A DNA stretch of 18,114 nt, from NCBI GenBank assembly GCA_041158225.1, contig JBEBBU010000049.1, positions 1 through 18,114 of the forward strand. The letters run 5' to 3'. The notes beneath the pieces were generated by a model. That model had not been told where the DNA came from. It did no database searches and saw nothing but the letters and a program-made list of their open reading frames with translations. Position numbers and translations under genes: made by a program. The DNA comes from JBEBBU01 sp041158225. Its GTDB lineage: Bacteria > Pseudomonadota > Gammaproteobacteria > Methylococcales > Methylococcaceae. Shown here piece after piece: positions 8,139 through 15,150 of this stretch; the first letter of the stretch is position 1, and every line of letters begins with the position of its first letter.

Positions 8139-8882
8139 TCACTCAGGCACACGCGCCATGACGAGACTGTTAACGCCGTCACGAAAAGGCGTGGTGACGC
8201 TCATACCAGCATCACGCATGGAAGCCATCGCAGGGGCATAACGCATGACATGATCCGCTGACTCATCACTGAAAAGGTGCACAATCCACTGTTCCAGCAC
8301 ATCACTCCTGCCAATACCCAGCAGTTTTTCAAAATAGAAGCGGACTTCATCCTGAATCAGGCGGGTATGCGCCGGAATGTCATCCAGTGCATAGCGGTCA
8401 CCATTGATAAAGCAGCCACCCGGCCTGAGTACACGGCGGATCTCGGCATGCACCTGATGGCGGTAGTCATTGAGAAAATTGTGCAGGGTGTAAGCGCTCA
8501 CCATGGCATCCACACTGGCATCAGGCATGGCACGCAGCCCGGACAGGGCATCACACTGTGACAGCACCAGCTGTCCTGATGCCAGAGGTGCCGCCAGCAG
8601 TTCCCGGGCCTGATCCAGCATGACCGCCTCGTTATCCAGACCCTGCAACTGGATGCCTGGATTCTGCTCCAGGACAGCGAGGGTGGTCATGCCAGTTCCG
8701 GTACCGAGTTCCAGCACCCGGGCGGGCTGAGAGCCCTCCCAACCGGCCAGCAGGCCAGCCAGTGCCTCGCCTACGCGCCAGCTCATTTCAGGCGCTGCCG
8801 GGCAGATCAGTTTCAGCAGGTGATATTCCTCACCAATCTTGCCAGCAAAAAGCTGTTCTGCCATGTCTGCTTCATTATTCAT
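8139..8882 (-). CDS. Class I SAM-dependent methyltransferase
   Basis: A 247-residue cytoplasmic methyltransferase of the Rossmann-fold class. Motif I is ARVLELGTGTGMTT (about 54-67), which binds S-adenosylmethionine. The acidic residue at the end of beta-2 is Asp83 in LQGLDNEA. The motif IV region is SVDAMVSAYTLHNF (about 123-136) and the post-motif segment is RRVLRPGGCFINGDRY. The N-terminal 40 residues form a helical cap (FAGKIGEEYHLLKLICP), as in small-molecule methyltransferases. The substrate cannot be read from the sequence. It lies 62 bases upstream of 8076 on the same strand and may be transcribed with neighbouring minus-strand genes, though no operon is certain. Confidence 0.88.
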   Translation of the reverse strand: MNNEADMAEQLFAGKIGEEYHLLKLICPAAPEMSWRVGEALAGLLAGWEGSQPARVLELGTGTGMTTLAVLEQNPGIQLQGLDNEAVMLDQARELLAAPLASGQLVLSQCDALSGLRAMPDASVDAMVSAYTLHNFLNDYRHQVHAEIRRVLRPGGCFINGDRYALDDIPAHTRLIQDEVRFYFEKLLGIGRSDVLEQWIVHLFSDESADHVMRYAPAMASMRDAGMSVTTPFRDGVNSLVMARVPE

Positions 8883-8932
8883 GTTCTGCTTCCAGATGCG
8901 GGGTGATATGCCGCTATGTTAATACATTCCAC

Positions 8933-9628
8933 TCAAAGCCTGTTCTCGACCACAGAAAACCACTGGTCTTCAGCGGTCACTGGCAGATAGCCGTGCTGGT
9001 CGAGCGCAATCTGTCGGACGGAGACCCGATGACTGACATTGCCGCCGATCACCTCCAGATAGCCAGGATACCTTGCCGTGACAATATCACAGTGCAGCTG
9101 ACTGCCTTCCAGCTGCTGCCTGAAGTGGGGCGAATGGATATCAAGAGGCCGCTGATGATCACGCCGGGCACAGATCAGGTCACCGGCCTGTGGCGGGTAG
9201 GCCTCCACACCATGCAGTGACATGCTCTCCCTGCCGTGACGGGCAGCAGCATGAATATGCCTGAGATACATCCAGTGAGCGCCTGCTGGGGGAAATACCT
9301 GCTGAGGCACGCCGGCCCTGTGCATGACATAACCCACAAAAGCCGCCGACCAGGGCAGATGCTTTTCAGCCAGCTTCGGTGCGACTGCATGCCAGTACTG
9401 GGTAATCCTGTGCTGTGGCTGGGGAGACTGGCGCCAGAACAGCAGCTCTTCGCGACTGACCTCAATGATCCGCTGCGTCATGGGCGTCAGCGGTCGTAGC
9501 CCTACCCTGTCAGACGGCAGCGCTGCCTGACGCTGCGGCCCATCACGCCTTGAAGATGAACTGCAGCCCTGAAGCAGGAGCAAAGACAGCAGGCCCAGCA
9601 GCAAAACCTGCTTCTGAAAATCAATCAT
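8933..9628 (-). CDS. DUF2272-domain lipoprotein
   Basis: An envelope lipoprotein of about 231 residues. The N-terminal hydrophobic stretch LLLGLLSLLLLQGC is a lipoprotein signal with lipobox LQGC, and SSSS follows the lipidated cysteine. The central region carries the DUF2272 pattern, PWSAAFVGYVMHRAGVP followed by AHWMYLRHI, then a GDLICARRD block and GGNVSHRVSVRQI. This layout recalls NlpC/P60-like cysteine-peptidase folds, but the catalytic set is not proven and the motif has Ser-Ala where a Cys would be expected. The start is uncertain: ATG at 9628 has GGTG at suitable spacing, while ATG at 9634 and GTG at 9637 are in frame upstream. It is divergent from the DUF1348 gene at 9710. Confidence 0.82.
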   Translation of the reverse strand: MIDFQKQVLLLGLLSLLLLQGCSSSSRRDGPQRQAALPSDRVGLRPLTPMTQRIIEVSREELLFWRQSPQPQHRITQYWHAVAPKLAEKHLPWSAAFVGYVMHRAGVPQQVFPPAGAHWMYLRHIHAAARHGRESMSLHGVEAYPPQAGDLICARRDHQRPLDIHSPHFRQQLEGSQLHCDIVTARYPGYLEVIGGNVSHRVSVRQIALDQHGYLPVTAEDQWFSVVENRL

Positions 9629-9709
9629 GGACATCACCGATGATTGTGTATCATGAGTGCATATTTTCCCACACCTGCTCCGCTGGCGTCACGCAGACAA
9701 GGACAACCC

Positions 9710-10177
9710 ATGGACATACGCCCACCACTGCCCCCCTTCAATGAGGAAACAGCCAGACTCAAGGTACGCATGGCTGAAGATGCCTGGAACTCCCGCGATC
9801 CCGATCGGGTCATCCAGGTCTATAGCGAGGACAGTATCTGGCGTAACCGGACAGCATTCCCCAAGGGACGCGAGGCCATTCATGCTTTCCTGGCCCGAAA
9901 ATGGTCGGAAGAACTGGATTATCGCCTGATCAAGGAACTGTGGGCTTTTACCGACAACCGGATTGCCGTGCGTTTTGCCTATGAGTGGCACAATGCTGAA
10001 GGCCAGTGGTTCCGCTCTTATGGCAACGAAAACTGGCTGTTCAATGCAGATGGCAGAATGGCACAACGCTTTGCCAGCATCAACGATCTGCCCCTACAGG
10101 AAAACGAACGCCAGTTCCGCTGGCCGCCCGGCATAAGGCCAGAAGGACATCCGGGACTGAGCGAGCTTGGGCTATGA
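9710..10177 (+). CDS. NTF2-like protein, DUF1348 family
   Basis: A 155-residue cytoplasmic protein with the cone-shaped NTF2/SnoaL-like fold. It matches the DUF1348 pattern: MAEDAWNSRDPDRV, then YSEDSIWRNRTAFPKGREAI, then LARKWSEELDYRLIKELW, and RSYGNENWLFNADGRMAQR followed by ASINDLPL. The length is normal for the family. The ATG at 9710 is chosen because AAGGA lies 6 bases upstream; the longer frame from 9644 has no such site. The family's reaction is unknown, and members are often found near oxidoreductases. Its stop codon overlaps the tail of the reductase gene on the opposite strand by 6 bp. Confidence 0.88.
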   Translation: MDIRPPLPPFNEETARLKVRMAEDAWNSRDPDRVIQVYSEDSIWRNRTAFPKGREAIHAFLARKWSEELDYRLIKELWAFTDNRIAVRFAYEWHNAEGQWFRSYGNENWLFNADGRMAQRFASINDLPLQENERQFRWPPGIRPEGHPGLSELGL

Positions 10178-11143
10178 GGTGAAGGCATCCATATGGATGT
10201 CCTGCATGGCAGCGCCGGCAATGAAGGTTTTTCTGCGTAACAGGGTGACCATGTCAGGCTGACCGCAGAGATAGATGCGCCAGCCCTTGAGCGTGGCGTG
10301 ATGTTCGAGCGCCAGATCACTGGCACGCCCGGCATGACAGCCCTCCAGGCTGTTATCGGCACTGCTCAGACAGGGGTAATAATGCAACTGGGGATGCGCG
10401 ACTGCCAGTTGCCACAGCGCATCCACCAGATAAAGGCCATCGGGTGAACGGCTGCCATGATAGAGATGGATGGGGCCCTGATGCCCCTGCTGCAGGGCAT
10501 CACGCAATACCCCCCAGAGAGGCGCCAGACCTGTACCGGTGGCCACCATCAGCAGAGGCTGGTTCACATCCCCAGGCACATAGAAACAGTCACCAAAAGG
10601 TCCTTCAACCTCAAGCCGATCGCCCGTCGCCACCTCGTCAAACAGCCAGGCACTCATGGCGCCACCCGGTATACGGCGGACATGCAGGTGCAGATCGGCA
10701 GCGTCCGTCGACGGCACACTGGCGATGGAATACGACCGCTTCAGCCCATCGCCGGGACGCACCAGATGGATGAACTGGCCGGCCCGATAAGACATGACCT
10801 GATCGGGCCGCAAGCGTACCTCAAGAATTTCCGGGGTAAGGCGCTCAAGGCCGATGACCTCAACCCCGGTTTTCATCACTGCAGCATACGTAGCGGCAAT
10901 CTTCAGATCACCTTCCGGATAACAGACACAGGCCATGGCCAAGCCCTGCATGGCAAGACTGGGTTTCAGTCCCCGCCGTGCCTCGTCGGGTACATCACCG
11001 TCCAGCACTCTCACCAGACAGGTCTGACATTTGCCACTGCGACACTGGTTGGGCCACTCCATACCCTCAGCCTCCAACCCTTCCAGCAGGCTGAGATGAG
11101 GGCTGAGTTCAAAACAGTGATCGTCGAGACATATCTTGACCAT
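10172..11143 (-). CDS. [2Fe-2S] ferredoxin / FAD / NAD(P) reductase, electron donor to the truncated haemoglobin
   Basis: A 323-residue flavin reductase with a plant-type ferredoxin domain at its N-terminus. The cluster cysteines are Cys34, Cys39, Cys42 and Cys72 (CX4CX2C then X29C). The FAD-binding motif RSYSIAS lies at 136-142, a GAMSAWLFD segment contacts the flavin, and the NAD(P) loop is ATGTGLAP (201-208). The C-terminal YLCGQPDM is the usual nicotinamide-side cysteine motif. This order is that of BenC/AscD-type oxygenase reductases. Here it lies 42 bases downstream of a truncated haemoglobin, in the same NsrR-controlled operon. It therefore probably reduces the haem protein during nitric-oxide detoxification (inference from context). 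It could also serve another oxygenase. Confidence 0.9.
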   Translation of the reverse strand: MVKICLDDHCFELSPHLSLLEGLEAEGMEWPNQCRSGKCQTCLVRVLDGDVPDEARRGLKPSLAMQGLAMACVCYPEGDLKIAATYAAVMKTGVEVIGLERLTPEILEVRLRPDQVMSYRAGQFIHLVRPGDGLKRSYSIASVPSTDAADLHLHVRRIPGGAMSAWLFDEVATGDRLEVEGPFGDCFYVPGDVNQPLLMVATGTGLAPLWGVLRDALQQGHQGPIHLYHGSRSPDGLYLVDALWQLAVAHPQLHYYPCLSSADNSLEGCHAGRASDLALEHHATLKGWRIYLCGQPDMVTLLRRKTFIAGAAMQDIHMDAFTS

Positions 11144-11185
11144 AGTGACTCCGGTGTCTGTCTTTTGCAGTTATTGCGGCAGGCT

Positions 11186-11566
11186 TCAGCGGTTCAGGAC
11201 ATCATTTCTTGCCGATTCAGCAATCGCCGCTACCTGGGCAATCAGCGCATCGGCCACACCCAGTTCCTTGAGCGTAGCACCGAGCAGTTCAATGACGGCA
11301 TCCACATGGCTGTCATTCAGGCCACGGCTGACCAGATGGGCGTGGCCTTTGCGCATGTCGAGACCAGTGTAATGATTGGGCCCGCCAAATGCCATGGTGA
11401 GGAAGGCTTTCTGTTTGGCAGCCTGCTTTTCCATATCCGTGGTGTCAAAGAAATGGTTGATGCGCTCGTCCTGCAGTACCTTGCGATAGAAAATATCCAC
11501 CGCTGCATTGACGGCGGGCTCGCCACCGAGCTGTTCATACAGTGAAGGGGTAGTCTGGGTATTCAT
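11186..11566 (-). CDS. Group I truncated haemoglobin (probable NO dioxygenase component)
   Basis: A 126-residue 2-on-2 globin of normal length. The opening LYEQLGGEPAVNAAVDIFY is diagnostic; Tyr27 sits at position B10 and is the usual distal ligand-stabilising residue. Gln52 lies near the distal E helix, and FGGPNHYTG is the family's EF loop. His75 in DMRKGHAHL aligns with the proximal haem-iron ligand of M. tuberculosis trHbN. The start at 11566 is supported by AAGGA 6 bases upstream; a longer frame to 11596 runs into the operator. It heads an operon with the ferredoxin reductase. The promoter carries an NsrR operator, so expression should rise with nitric oxide. The reaction expected is NO plus O2 to nitrate, fed with electrons from the reductase. 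Confidence 0.93.
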   Translation of the reverse strand: MNTQTTPSLYEQLGGEPAVNAAVDIFYRKVLQDERINHFFDTTDMEKQAAKQKAFLTMAFGGPNHYTGLDMRKGHAHLVSRGLNDSHVDAVIELLGATLKELGVADALIAQVAAIAESARNDVLNR

Positions 11567-11590
11567 GGCGGTTCCTTGTTTTCTTATAAG
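11562..11590 (+). promoter_or_regulatory. Possible nsrR promoter
   Basis: Because the operator is symmetric, TATAAG also appears on the plus strand at 11585-11590. A weak -35 (TTCATG, 11562-11567) lies 17 bases upstream. Transcription would begin near 11597, inside the operator, so nsrR would repress itself. The -35 has only three consensus positions, so this is tentative. Confidence 0.4.
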
Positions 11591-11610
11591 ATGCATAAAG
11601 CATGCATCTT
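11588..11610. promoter_or_regulatory. NsrR operator
   Basis: A perfect inverted repeat, AAGATGCAT, a 5-base spacer, then ATGCATCTT. The match extends to 12-base arms (TATAAGATGCAT at 11585-11596 and its complement at 11602-11613). The 9-5-9 layout over 23 bases equals the known NsrR target of two 11-base halves one base apart. The site lies between the truncated haemoglobin gene and nsrR and covers about -9 to +14 of the haemoglobin promoter, so bound NsrR would block transcription. It is well placed to control both divergent genes. Confidence 0.93.
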
Positions 11611-11636
11611 ATAGCCCCTTCCACATCACCGGTCAA
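11608..11636 (-). promoter_or_regulatory. Sigma70 promoter of the truncated haemoglobin-reductase operon
   Basis: On the minus strand a -35 TTGACC (plus positions 11631-11636) is separated by exactly 17 bases from a -10 TATAAG (11608-11613). Each differs from consensus at one position. Transcription should begin near 11601, giving a leader of about 35 bases with AAGGA (11573-11577) before the ATG at 11566. The -10 overlaps the NsrR operator. Confidence 0.85.
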
Positions 11637-11691
11637 GCAGCGTGTTACCATGCAGACCTGTATCCCATCTGGAATCTGCGCACCCAAACTT

Positions 11692-12162
11692 ATGCAACTG
11701 ACACAGTTTACGGATTATGCCCTGCGCACACTGGTCTACCTGCATCACCGGCAGGCATCAGGAGCACGGACCTCCATAGCAGAAATTGCAGACTATTATG
11801 GCGTTTCCAGACACCATCTGATCCGGGTAGCCGGCAGATTGCGCGATCACGGTTACATCCGCATGATCCGGGGACGCAACGGCGGCCTTGAGCTTGCCAT
11901 GGCCGCCGAAGACATCATCATCGGCAGGGTGGTCAGACAGACCGAACCCGATTTTCATCTGGTGGAATGCTTCGATCAGGCCCATGACCACTGCGTCATC
12001 AGTCGCCAGTGCCAGCTGAAATCCGCGCTGTATCAGGCCAGATCAGCCTTTCTTGAGGTGCTGGACCGGTACTCGCTGGCCACAGCCGGCATGATCGGCC
12101 TCATGCCGAATGCTCAGATGCCCGCACCATCGGCAAAAACCTCGCTGCGAAACATGGCCTGA
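11692..12162 (+). CDS. nsrR: NsrR, nitric-oxide-sensing Rrf2-family repressor
   Basis: A 156-residue Rrf2 repressor. MQLTQFTDYALRTLVYL is the standard NsrR opening. The winged-helix DNA-binding part includes SIAEIADYYGVSRHHLIRV (28-46) and RGRNGGLEL (60-68). Three cysteines (Cys93, Cys101, Cys107; spacing X7 and X5) match the iron-sulfur ligand set of NsrR, and QCQLKSALYQA follows as in the family. Nitric oxide destroys the cluster and releases DNA. The ATG at 11692 is chosen from family alignment, although its ribosome-binding site is poor; the in-frame ATG at 11650 would add 14 residues with two cysteines. The assignment is strengthened by the operator at 11588-11610. The 3' end overlaps cysE on the other strand by 49 bp. 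Confidence 0.9.
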   Translation: MQLTQFTDYALRTLVYLHHRQASGARTSIAEIADYYGVSRHHLIRVAGRLRDHGYIRMIRGRNGGLELAMAAEDIIIGRVVRQTEPDFHLVECFDQAHDHCVISRQCQLKSALYQARSAFLEVLDRYSLATAGMIGLMPNAQMPAPSAKTSLRNMA

Positions 12163-13043
12163 CTGATGTGACTGCCGGGCGGTACACTGTAGGTGAGCCA
12201 GACATTGCCGCCGATGGTAGAGCCATGTCCAATGGTAATCCGGCCCAGAATGGTAGCGCCGGCATAGATCACCACATCATCTTCGACAATCGGATGACGT
12301 GCATTGCCCTTCACCAGCATGCCGTGCTCATCCTTGGCAAAACGCTTGGCTCCCAGCGTCACCGCCTGATAGAGCCTGACACGGGCACCGATAATGCTGG
12401 TCTCACCGATCACCACGCCTGTACCATGATCAATAAAGAAACTCTCGCCAATGCTGGCGCCGGGATGGATATCGATACCCGTAGCAGAATGGGCAATTTC
12501 CGAGATCATGCGCGCCACCAGCGGCGCACCCAGCTGGTACAGCCTGTGGGCGAAGCGGTGATGCAGCACCGCATTAATTCCGGGGTAACAGACCAGCACT
12601 TCATCGGCACTGCGCGCCGCAGGATCGCCCTCATAGGCCGCCTGAATATCGCTGTCGATCAGGCGACGCACCACGGGCAGATGAGCTGCAAACTGGCGGG
12701 TAATGGCTTCCGCCTGTGCCAGACAGTCATCATGGGAAGAGGCTATCCCCCCATAAAACCTGAGTTCGAGATAAATCTGCCGCCGCAGATCGTGCAGCAC
12801 CCGCTCCAGGGTATGGCCGACATAATAGTCAAGGCCTTCGCCCTCACTGAGATCCGGTGCTCCCAGACGGTTGGGAAAAAGCACGGCCCCCAGGCTCTCC
12901 AGTATTTGCCCCAGTACCTTGCGCGACGGGAGCTTGGGGGGGTGATCGCGCCGCTGCCGGGCTTCCAGAGATTCGTGGCGGAGTTCACGCAACTGGCTGA
13001 CCAGTTCAGGAATGCCCCAGTCAGGGGTGGCATGGACCATCAT
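12114..13043 (-). CDS. cysE: Serine O-acetyltransferase (EpsC/CysE type)
   Basis: A 309-residue enzyme that makes O-acetylserine from L-serine and acetyl-CoA, the first step of cysteine synthesis. The N-terminal helical part (to about 150) is the long EpsC-like form. The C-terminal left-handed beta-helix starts near SATGIDIHPGASIG and continues through FFIDHGTGVVIGETSIIG, LYQAVTLGAKRF, HPIVEDDVVIYAGATILG and TIGHGSTIGGNVWLT. These are hexapeptide repeats, with the catalytic His in the IDHGTG region. The chain ends in Ile, the residue CysE uses to dock into CysK. The ATG overlaps the cysK stop (ATGA at 13040-13043), so translation is coupled. Its 3' end runs 49 bp into nsrR from the opposite strand. 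Confidence 0.93.
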   Translation of the reverse strand: MMVHATPDWGIPELVSQLRELRHESLEARQRRDHPPKLPSRKVLGQILESLGAVLFPNRLGAPDLSEGEGLDYYVGHTLERVLHDLRRQIYLELRFYGGIASSHDDCLAQAEAITRQFAAHLPVVRRLIDSDIQAAYEGDPAARSADEVLVCYPGINAVLHHRFAHRLYQLGAPLVARMISEIAHSATGIDIHPGASIGESFFIDHGTGVVIGETSIIGARVRLYQAVTLGAKRFAKDEHGMLVKGNARHPIVEDDVVIYAGATILGRITIGHGSTIGGNVWLTYSVPPGSHISQAMFRSEVFADGAGI

Positions 13044-14017
13044 GTAGCAAGGCCCTGTGCGTCAAAGACGCCCTCAAACAGCGCAGTGGAAAGGTAACGC
13101 TCGCCGGAATCCGGCAGGATCACCACGATGGTCTTGCCGGCATGTTCCGGCCTTGCGGCAAGACGCAGCGCAGCGGTCATGGCCGCACCGCAGGAAATGC
13201 CGGCCAGGATGCCTTCCTCCCGGGCCAGGCGCCGGGCATTCAGCATGGCATCTTCGTTACTGACCTGCTCGATGTCATCCACCAGAGCAAGATCAAGCAC
13301 CTCAGGCACAAAGCCGGCGCCAATCCCCTGAATGCGGTGCGGACCGGGTTTCAGTTCCAGCCCCTGGCGCTGCTGGGTCAGTACCGGACTGTCCTCAGGC
13401 TCGACGGCAACCGACAGTATGGGTTTGCCACACTGCTGCTTGATGTAGCGGGATACACCGGTAATGGTACCGCCGGTACCCACACCTGCCACCAGAATAT
13501 CGATCGCCCCCTCCGTATCCTCCCAGATTTCAGGGCCTGTGGTGGCTTCATGAATGGCGGGATTGGCAGGATTCCTGAACTGCTGCAGCAGCACATACTG
13601 GTCAGGTGCGGCAGCTGCAATTTCCTCAGCTCTGGCAATGGCGCCTTTCATGCCCTTGGCGCCCTCTGTCAGTACCAGCTTCGCACCATAAGCCGCCAGC
13701 AGTTTGCGACGCTCGACACTCATGGTATCCGGCATGGTCAGCGTCAGTGGTATACCACGCGCCGCCGCCACAAATGCCAGCGCAATACCGGTATTGCCGC
13801 TGGTAGGCTCGACCAGTTGCATGCCCGGCTTGAGGACCCCGCGACTCTGGGCATCATTGATCATGGCCGCCCCGATGCGGCACTTCACGGAAAATGCCGG
13901 ATTACGGCCTTCTATCTTGGCCAGCAGGGTCACAGGCAGCTGTCCCTGCATACGGTTTATTCTGACCAGTGGCGTCCTGCCGATCGATTCGGCATTATCT
14001 GCAAACCAGTGTGTCAT
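13040..14017 (-). CDS. cysK: Cysteine synthase A (O-acetylserine sulfhydrylase)
   Basis: A 325-residue pyridoxal-phosphate enzyme that joins O-acetylserine and sulfide to make cysteine. The cofactor lysine is Lys45 in NPAFSVKCRIGAAMI, the CysK form of the motif. The substrate loop is PTSGNTGIAL (71-80), the phosphate cup is GVGTGGTITG, and GIGAGFVP and EEGILAGISCGAA lie further on. AGGAGG lies 7 bases upstream of the ATG, an excellent start. It is the first gene of a cysK-cysE operon, so both halves of the cysteine synthase complex are made together. Its upstream region (14018-14130) is shared with the divergent CPBP protease gene. Confidence 0.95.
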   Translation of the reverse strand: MTHWFADNAESIGRTPLVRINRMQGQLPVTLLAKIEGRNPAFSVKCRIGAAMINDAQSRGVLKPGMQLVEPTSGNTGIALAFVAAARGIPLTLTMPDTMSVERRKLLAAYGAKLVLTEGAKGMKGAIARAEEIAAAAPDQYVLLQQFRNPANPAIHEATTGPEIWEDTEGAIDILVAGVGTGGTITGVSRYIKQQCGKPILSVAVEPEDSPVLTQQRQGLELKPGPHRIQGIGAGFVPEVLDLALVDDIEQVSNEDAMLNARRLAREEGILAGISCGAAMTAALRLAARPEHAGKTIVVILPDSGERYLSTALFEGVFDAQGLAT

Positions 14018-14062
14018 GCCCCTGCCTCCTGTCTGTAGGTGACTTCATCGCACAAGCTGTGC

Positions 14063-14068
14063 ATTATA
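14063..14068 (-). promoter_or_regulatory. Candidate -10 element of the cysK-cysE operon
   Basis: The minus strand reads TATAAT, a perfect -10, 46 bases upstream of the cysK ATG. I find no good -35 at 16-18 bases, so the promoter may need an activator such as CysB, which is typical of cysteine genes (inference). A short repeat, GCACA-3-TGTGC at 14050-14062, lies just downstream. Confidence 0.45.
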
Positions 14069-14130
14069 TCCGTTTTGACGCTTATCCCATGGATGACATT
14101 GGCATAAGCTATCCCACCAAGAAACCCACC

Positions 14131-14727
14131 ATGAATAACAAGAACCAGTTTCTCCTGCTTGCGACCCTTTTTGAAACCAGTCTGGTACTGCTGGCCCAGT
14201 GGCTGGGGGAACTGTTTGAGATTGACCCTGTTGCCCACTTTAGTTTTGACCAGCAAGGTCTGCTCCTGGGCCTGGCCTGCACGCCGCCCCTCTACCTGCT
14301 GCTGCGCATCTACTATAACCACCCTGCCATCAAGGCACTGCGCCAGCGTTTCGTCGAACCGCTGGGTGAGATTTTTCAGGCGATGAATGTACTGGAGCGT
14401 TTTTACATGGGCTGTCTGGCGGGGGCTACCGAAGAGATTTTTTTCCGCGGCATGCTGCAGCCCTTTTTCGAGCAGGACTGGGGACTGTTGGGTGGTCTGC
14501 TGTTCAGCAATATGGTATTCGCCCTCATTCACTGGATCACACCGCTGTACGGCATTCTGGCCGGGCTGTGTGGCCTCTATCTGGGCTGGAGCATGGACAT
14601 GACCGGTGAGCGTATGCTGCTCATCCCCATTGTGATACATTCCCTGTACGATTTTCTTGCCTTCAACCTGCTGGCCAGACGCCCTCCGCCAACCACGACT
14701 CCAGAGACCGATCCCCATGAACTTTGA
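14131..14727 (+). CDS. CPBP-family intramembrane metalloprotease (CAAX protease/bacteriocin-processing)
   Basis: A 198-residue multi-pass membrane protein. It carries the four CPBP (Abi/CAAX protease) signatures: the EEIFFRG motif with Glu101, Glu102 and Arg106, FALIHW with His134, and HSLYDF with His170 and Asp174. These residues are the expected zinc and catalytic site inside the membrane. Hydrophobic segments lie at about 7-25, 40-60, 110-135, 137-155 and 163-181. The C-terminal tail is Pro/Thr-rich and cytoplasmic. The ATG at 14131 is chosen because the family begins near here; an in-frame ATG at 14089 is the alternative. Neither has a strong ribosome-binding site. The stop overlaps the next start by 11 bp, so it is transcribed with the YeeE/YedE genes. 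The natural substrate is unknown. Confidence 0.85.
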   Translation: MNNKNQFLLLATLFETSLVLLAQWLGELFEIDPVAHFSFDQQGLLLGLACTPPLYLLLRIYYNHPAIKALRQRFVEPLGEIFQAMNVLERFYMGCLAGATEEIFFRGMLQPFFEQDWGLLGGLLFSNMVFALIHWITPLYGILAGLCGLYLGWSMDMTGERMLLIPIVIHSLYDFLAFNLLARRPPPTTTPETDPHEL

Positions 14728-15148
14728 CACCATGACGCTTGTCAGCGCACTTGCAGGAGGCATGATCATCGGTCTTGCCGCCACGCTCATGCTCGGCCTG
14801 CTTGGCAGGGTTGCCGGTATCAGTGGCATCGTGGGCACGCTGCTGCTGTGGCTACCGGGAGAAAAACTGTGGCGCATCCTGTTTGTGCTGGGACTGCTCA
14901 GCGGTGGCTATCTGCTGCTGCAGTTCCATCCTGCTGCATTTGACAGCCTTCCCACCCAGGCCTCACCTGCCCTGCTACTGGCTGGTCTGCTGGTGGGACT
15001 GGGTGCACGCCTGGCGCACGGATGCACCAGCGGACATGGGGTGGTCGGGCTTTCCCTGTTTTCACTGCGCTCGCTGTACGCCACCCTGACCTTCATGCTG
15101 ACGGCCATGCTGACCACGGCCATCACCCATCATCTGAACGGAGGCTGA
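14717..15148 (+). CDS. YeeE/YedE-family sulfur-compound transporter, first subunit
   Basis: A 143-residue protein with about four membrane helices, half the size of the fused YeeE (TsuA) thiosulfate transporter. Its conserved motif is GARLAHGCTSGHGVVG (about 96-111), with Cys103 in the transport path as in YeeE. Such half-size proteins occur as a pair, and the partner follows 2 bp downstream. The start overlaps the protease stop by 11 bp. The gene lies next to the cysK-cysE operon, which fits uptake or handling of a reduced sulfur compound. The exact substrate (thiosulfate or another sulfur species) is inferred from the family. Confidence 0.85.
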   Translation: MNFDTMTLVSALAGGMIIGLAATLMLGLLGRVAGISGIVGTLLLWLPGEKLWRILFVLGLLSGGYLLLQFHPAAFDSLPTQASPALLLAGLLVGLGARLAHGCTSGHGVVGLSLFSLRSLYATLTFMLTAMLTTAITHHLNGG

Positions 15149-15150
15149 AC

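Noticed and set aside
10457..11545. 362-residue open frame on the plus strand
   Set aside because: It is antisense to the reductase and truncated haemoglobin, both of which have full catalytic motifs and good starts; the peptide has no recognisable pattern.
12168..13097. 309-residue open frame on the plus strand
   Set aside because: It is antisense to cysE; the hexapeptide-repeat enzyme on the other strand is certain.
13142..14038. 298-residue open frame on the plus strand
   Set aside because: It is antisense to cysK, which is certain from its PLP and substrate motifs.
14050..14062. Inverted repeat GCACA-3-TGTGC before cysK
   Set aside because: It is too short to assign to a regulator and is expected by chance; noted only beside the -10.
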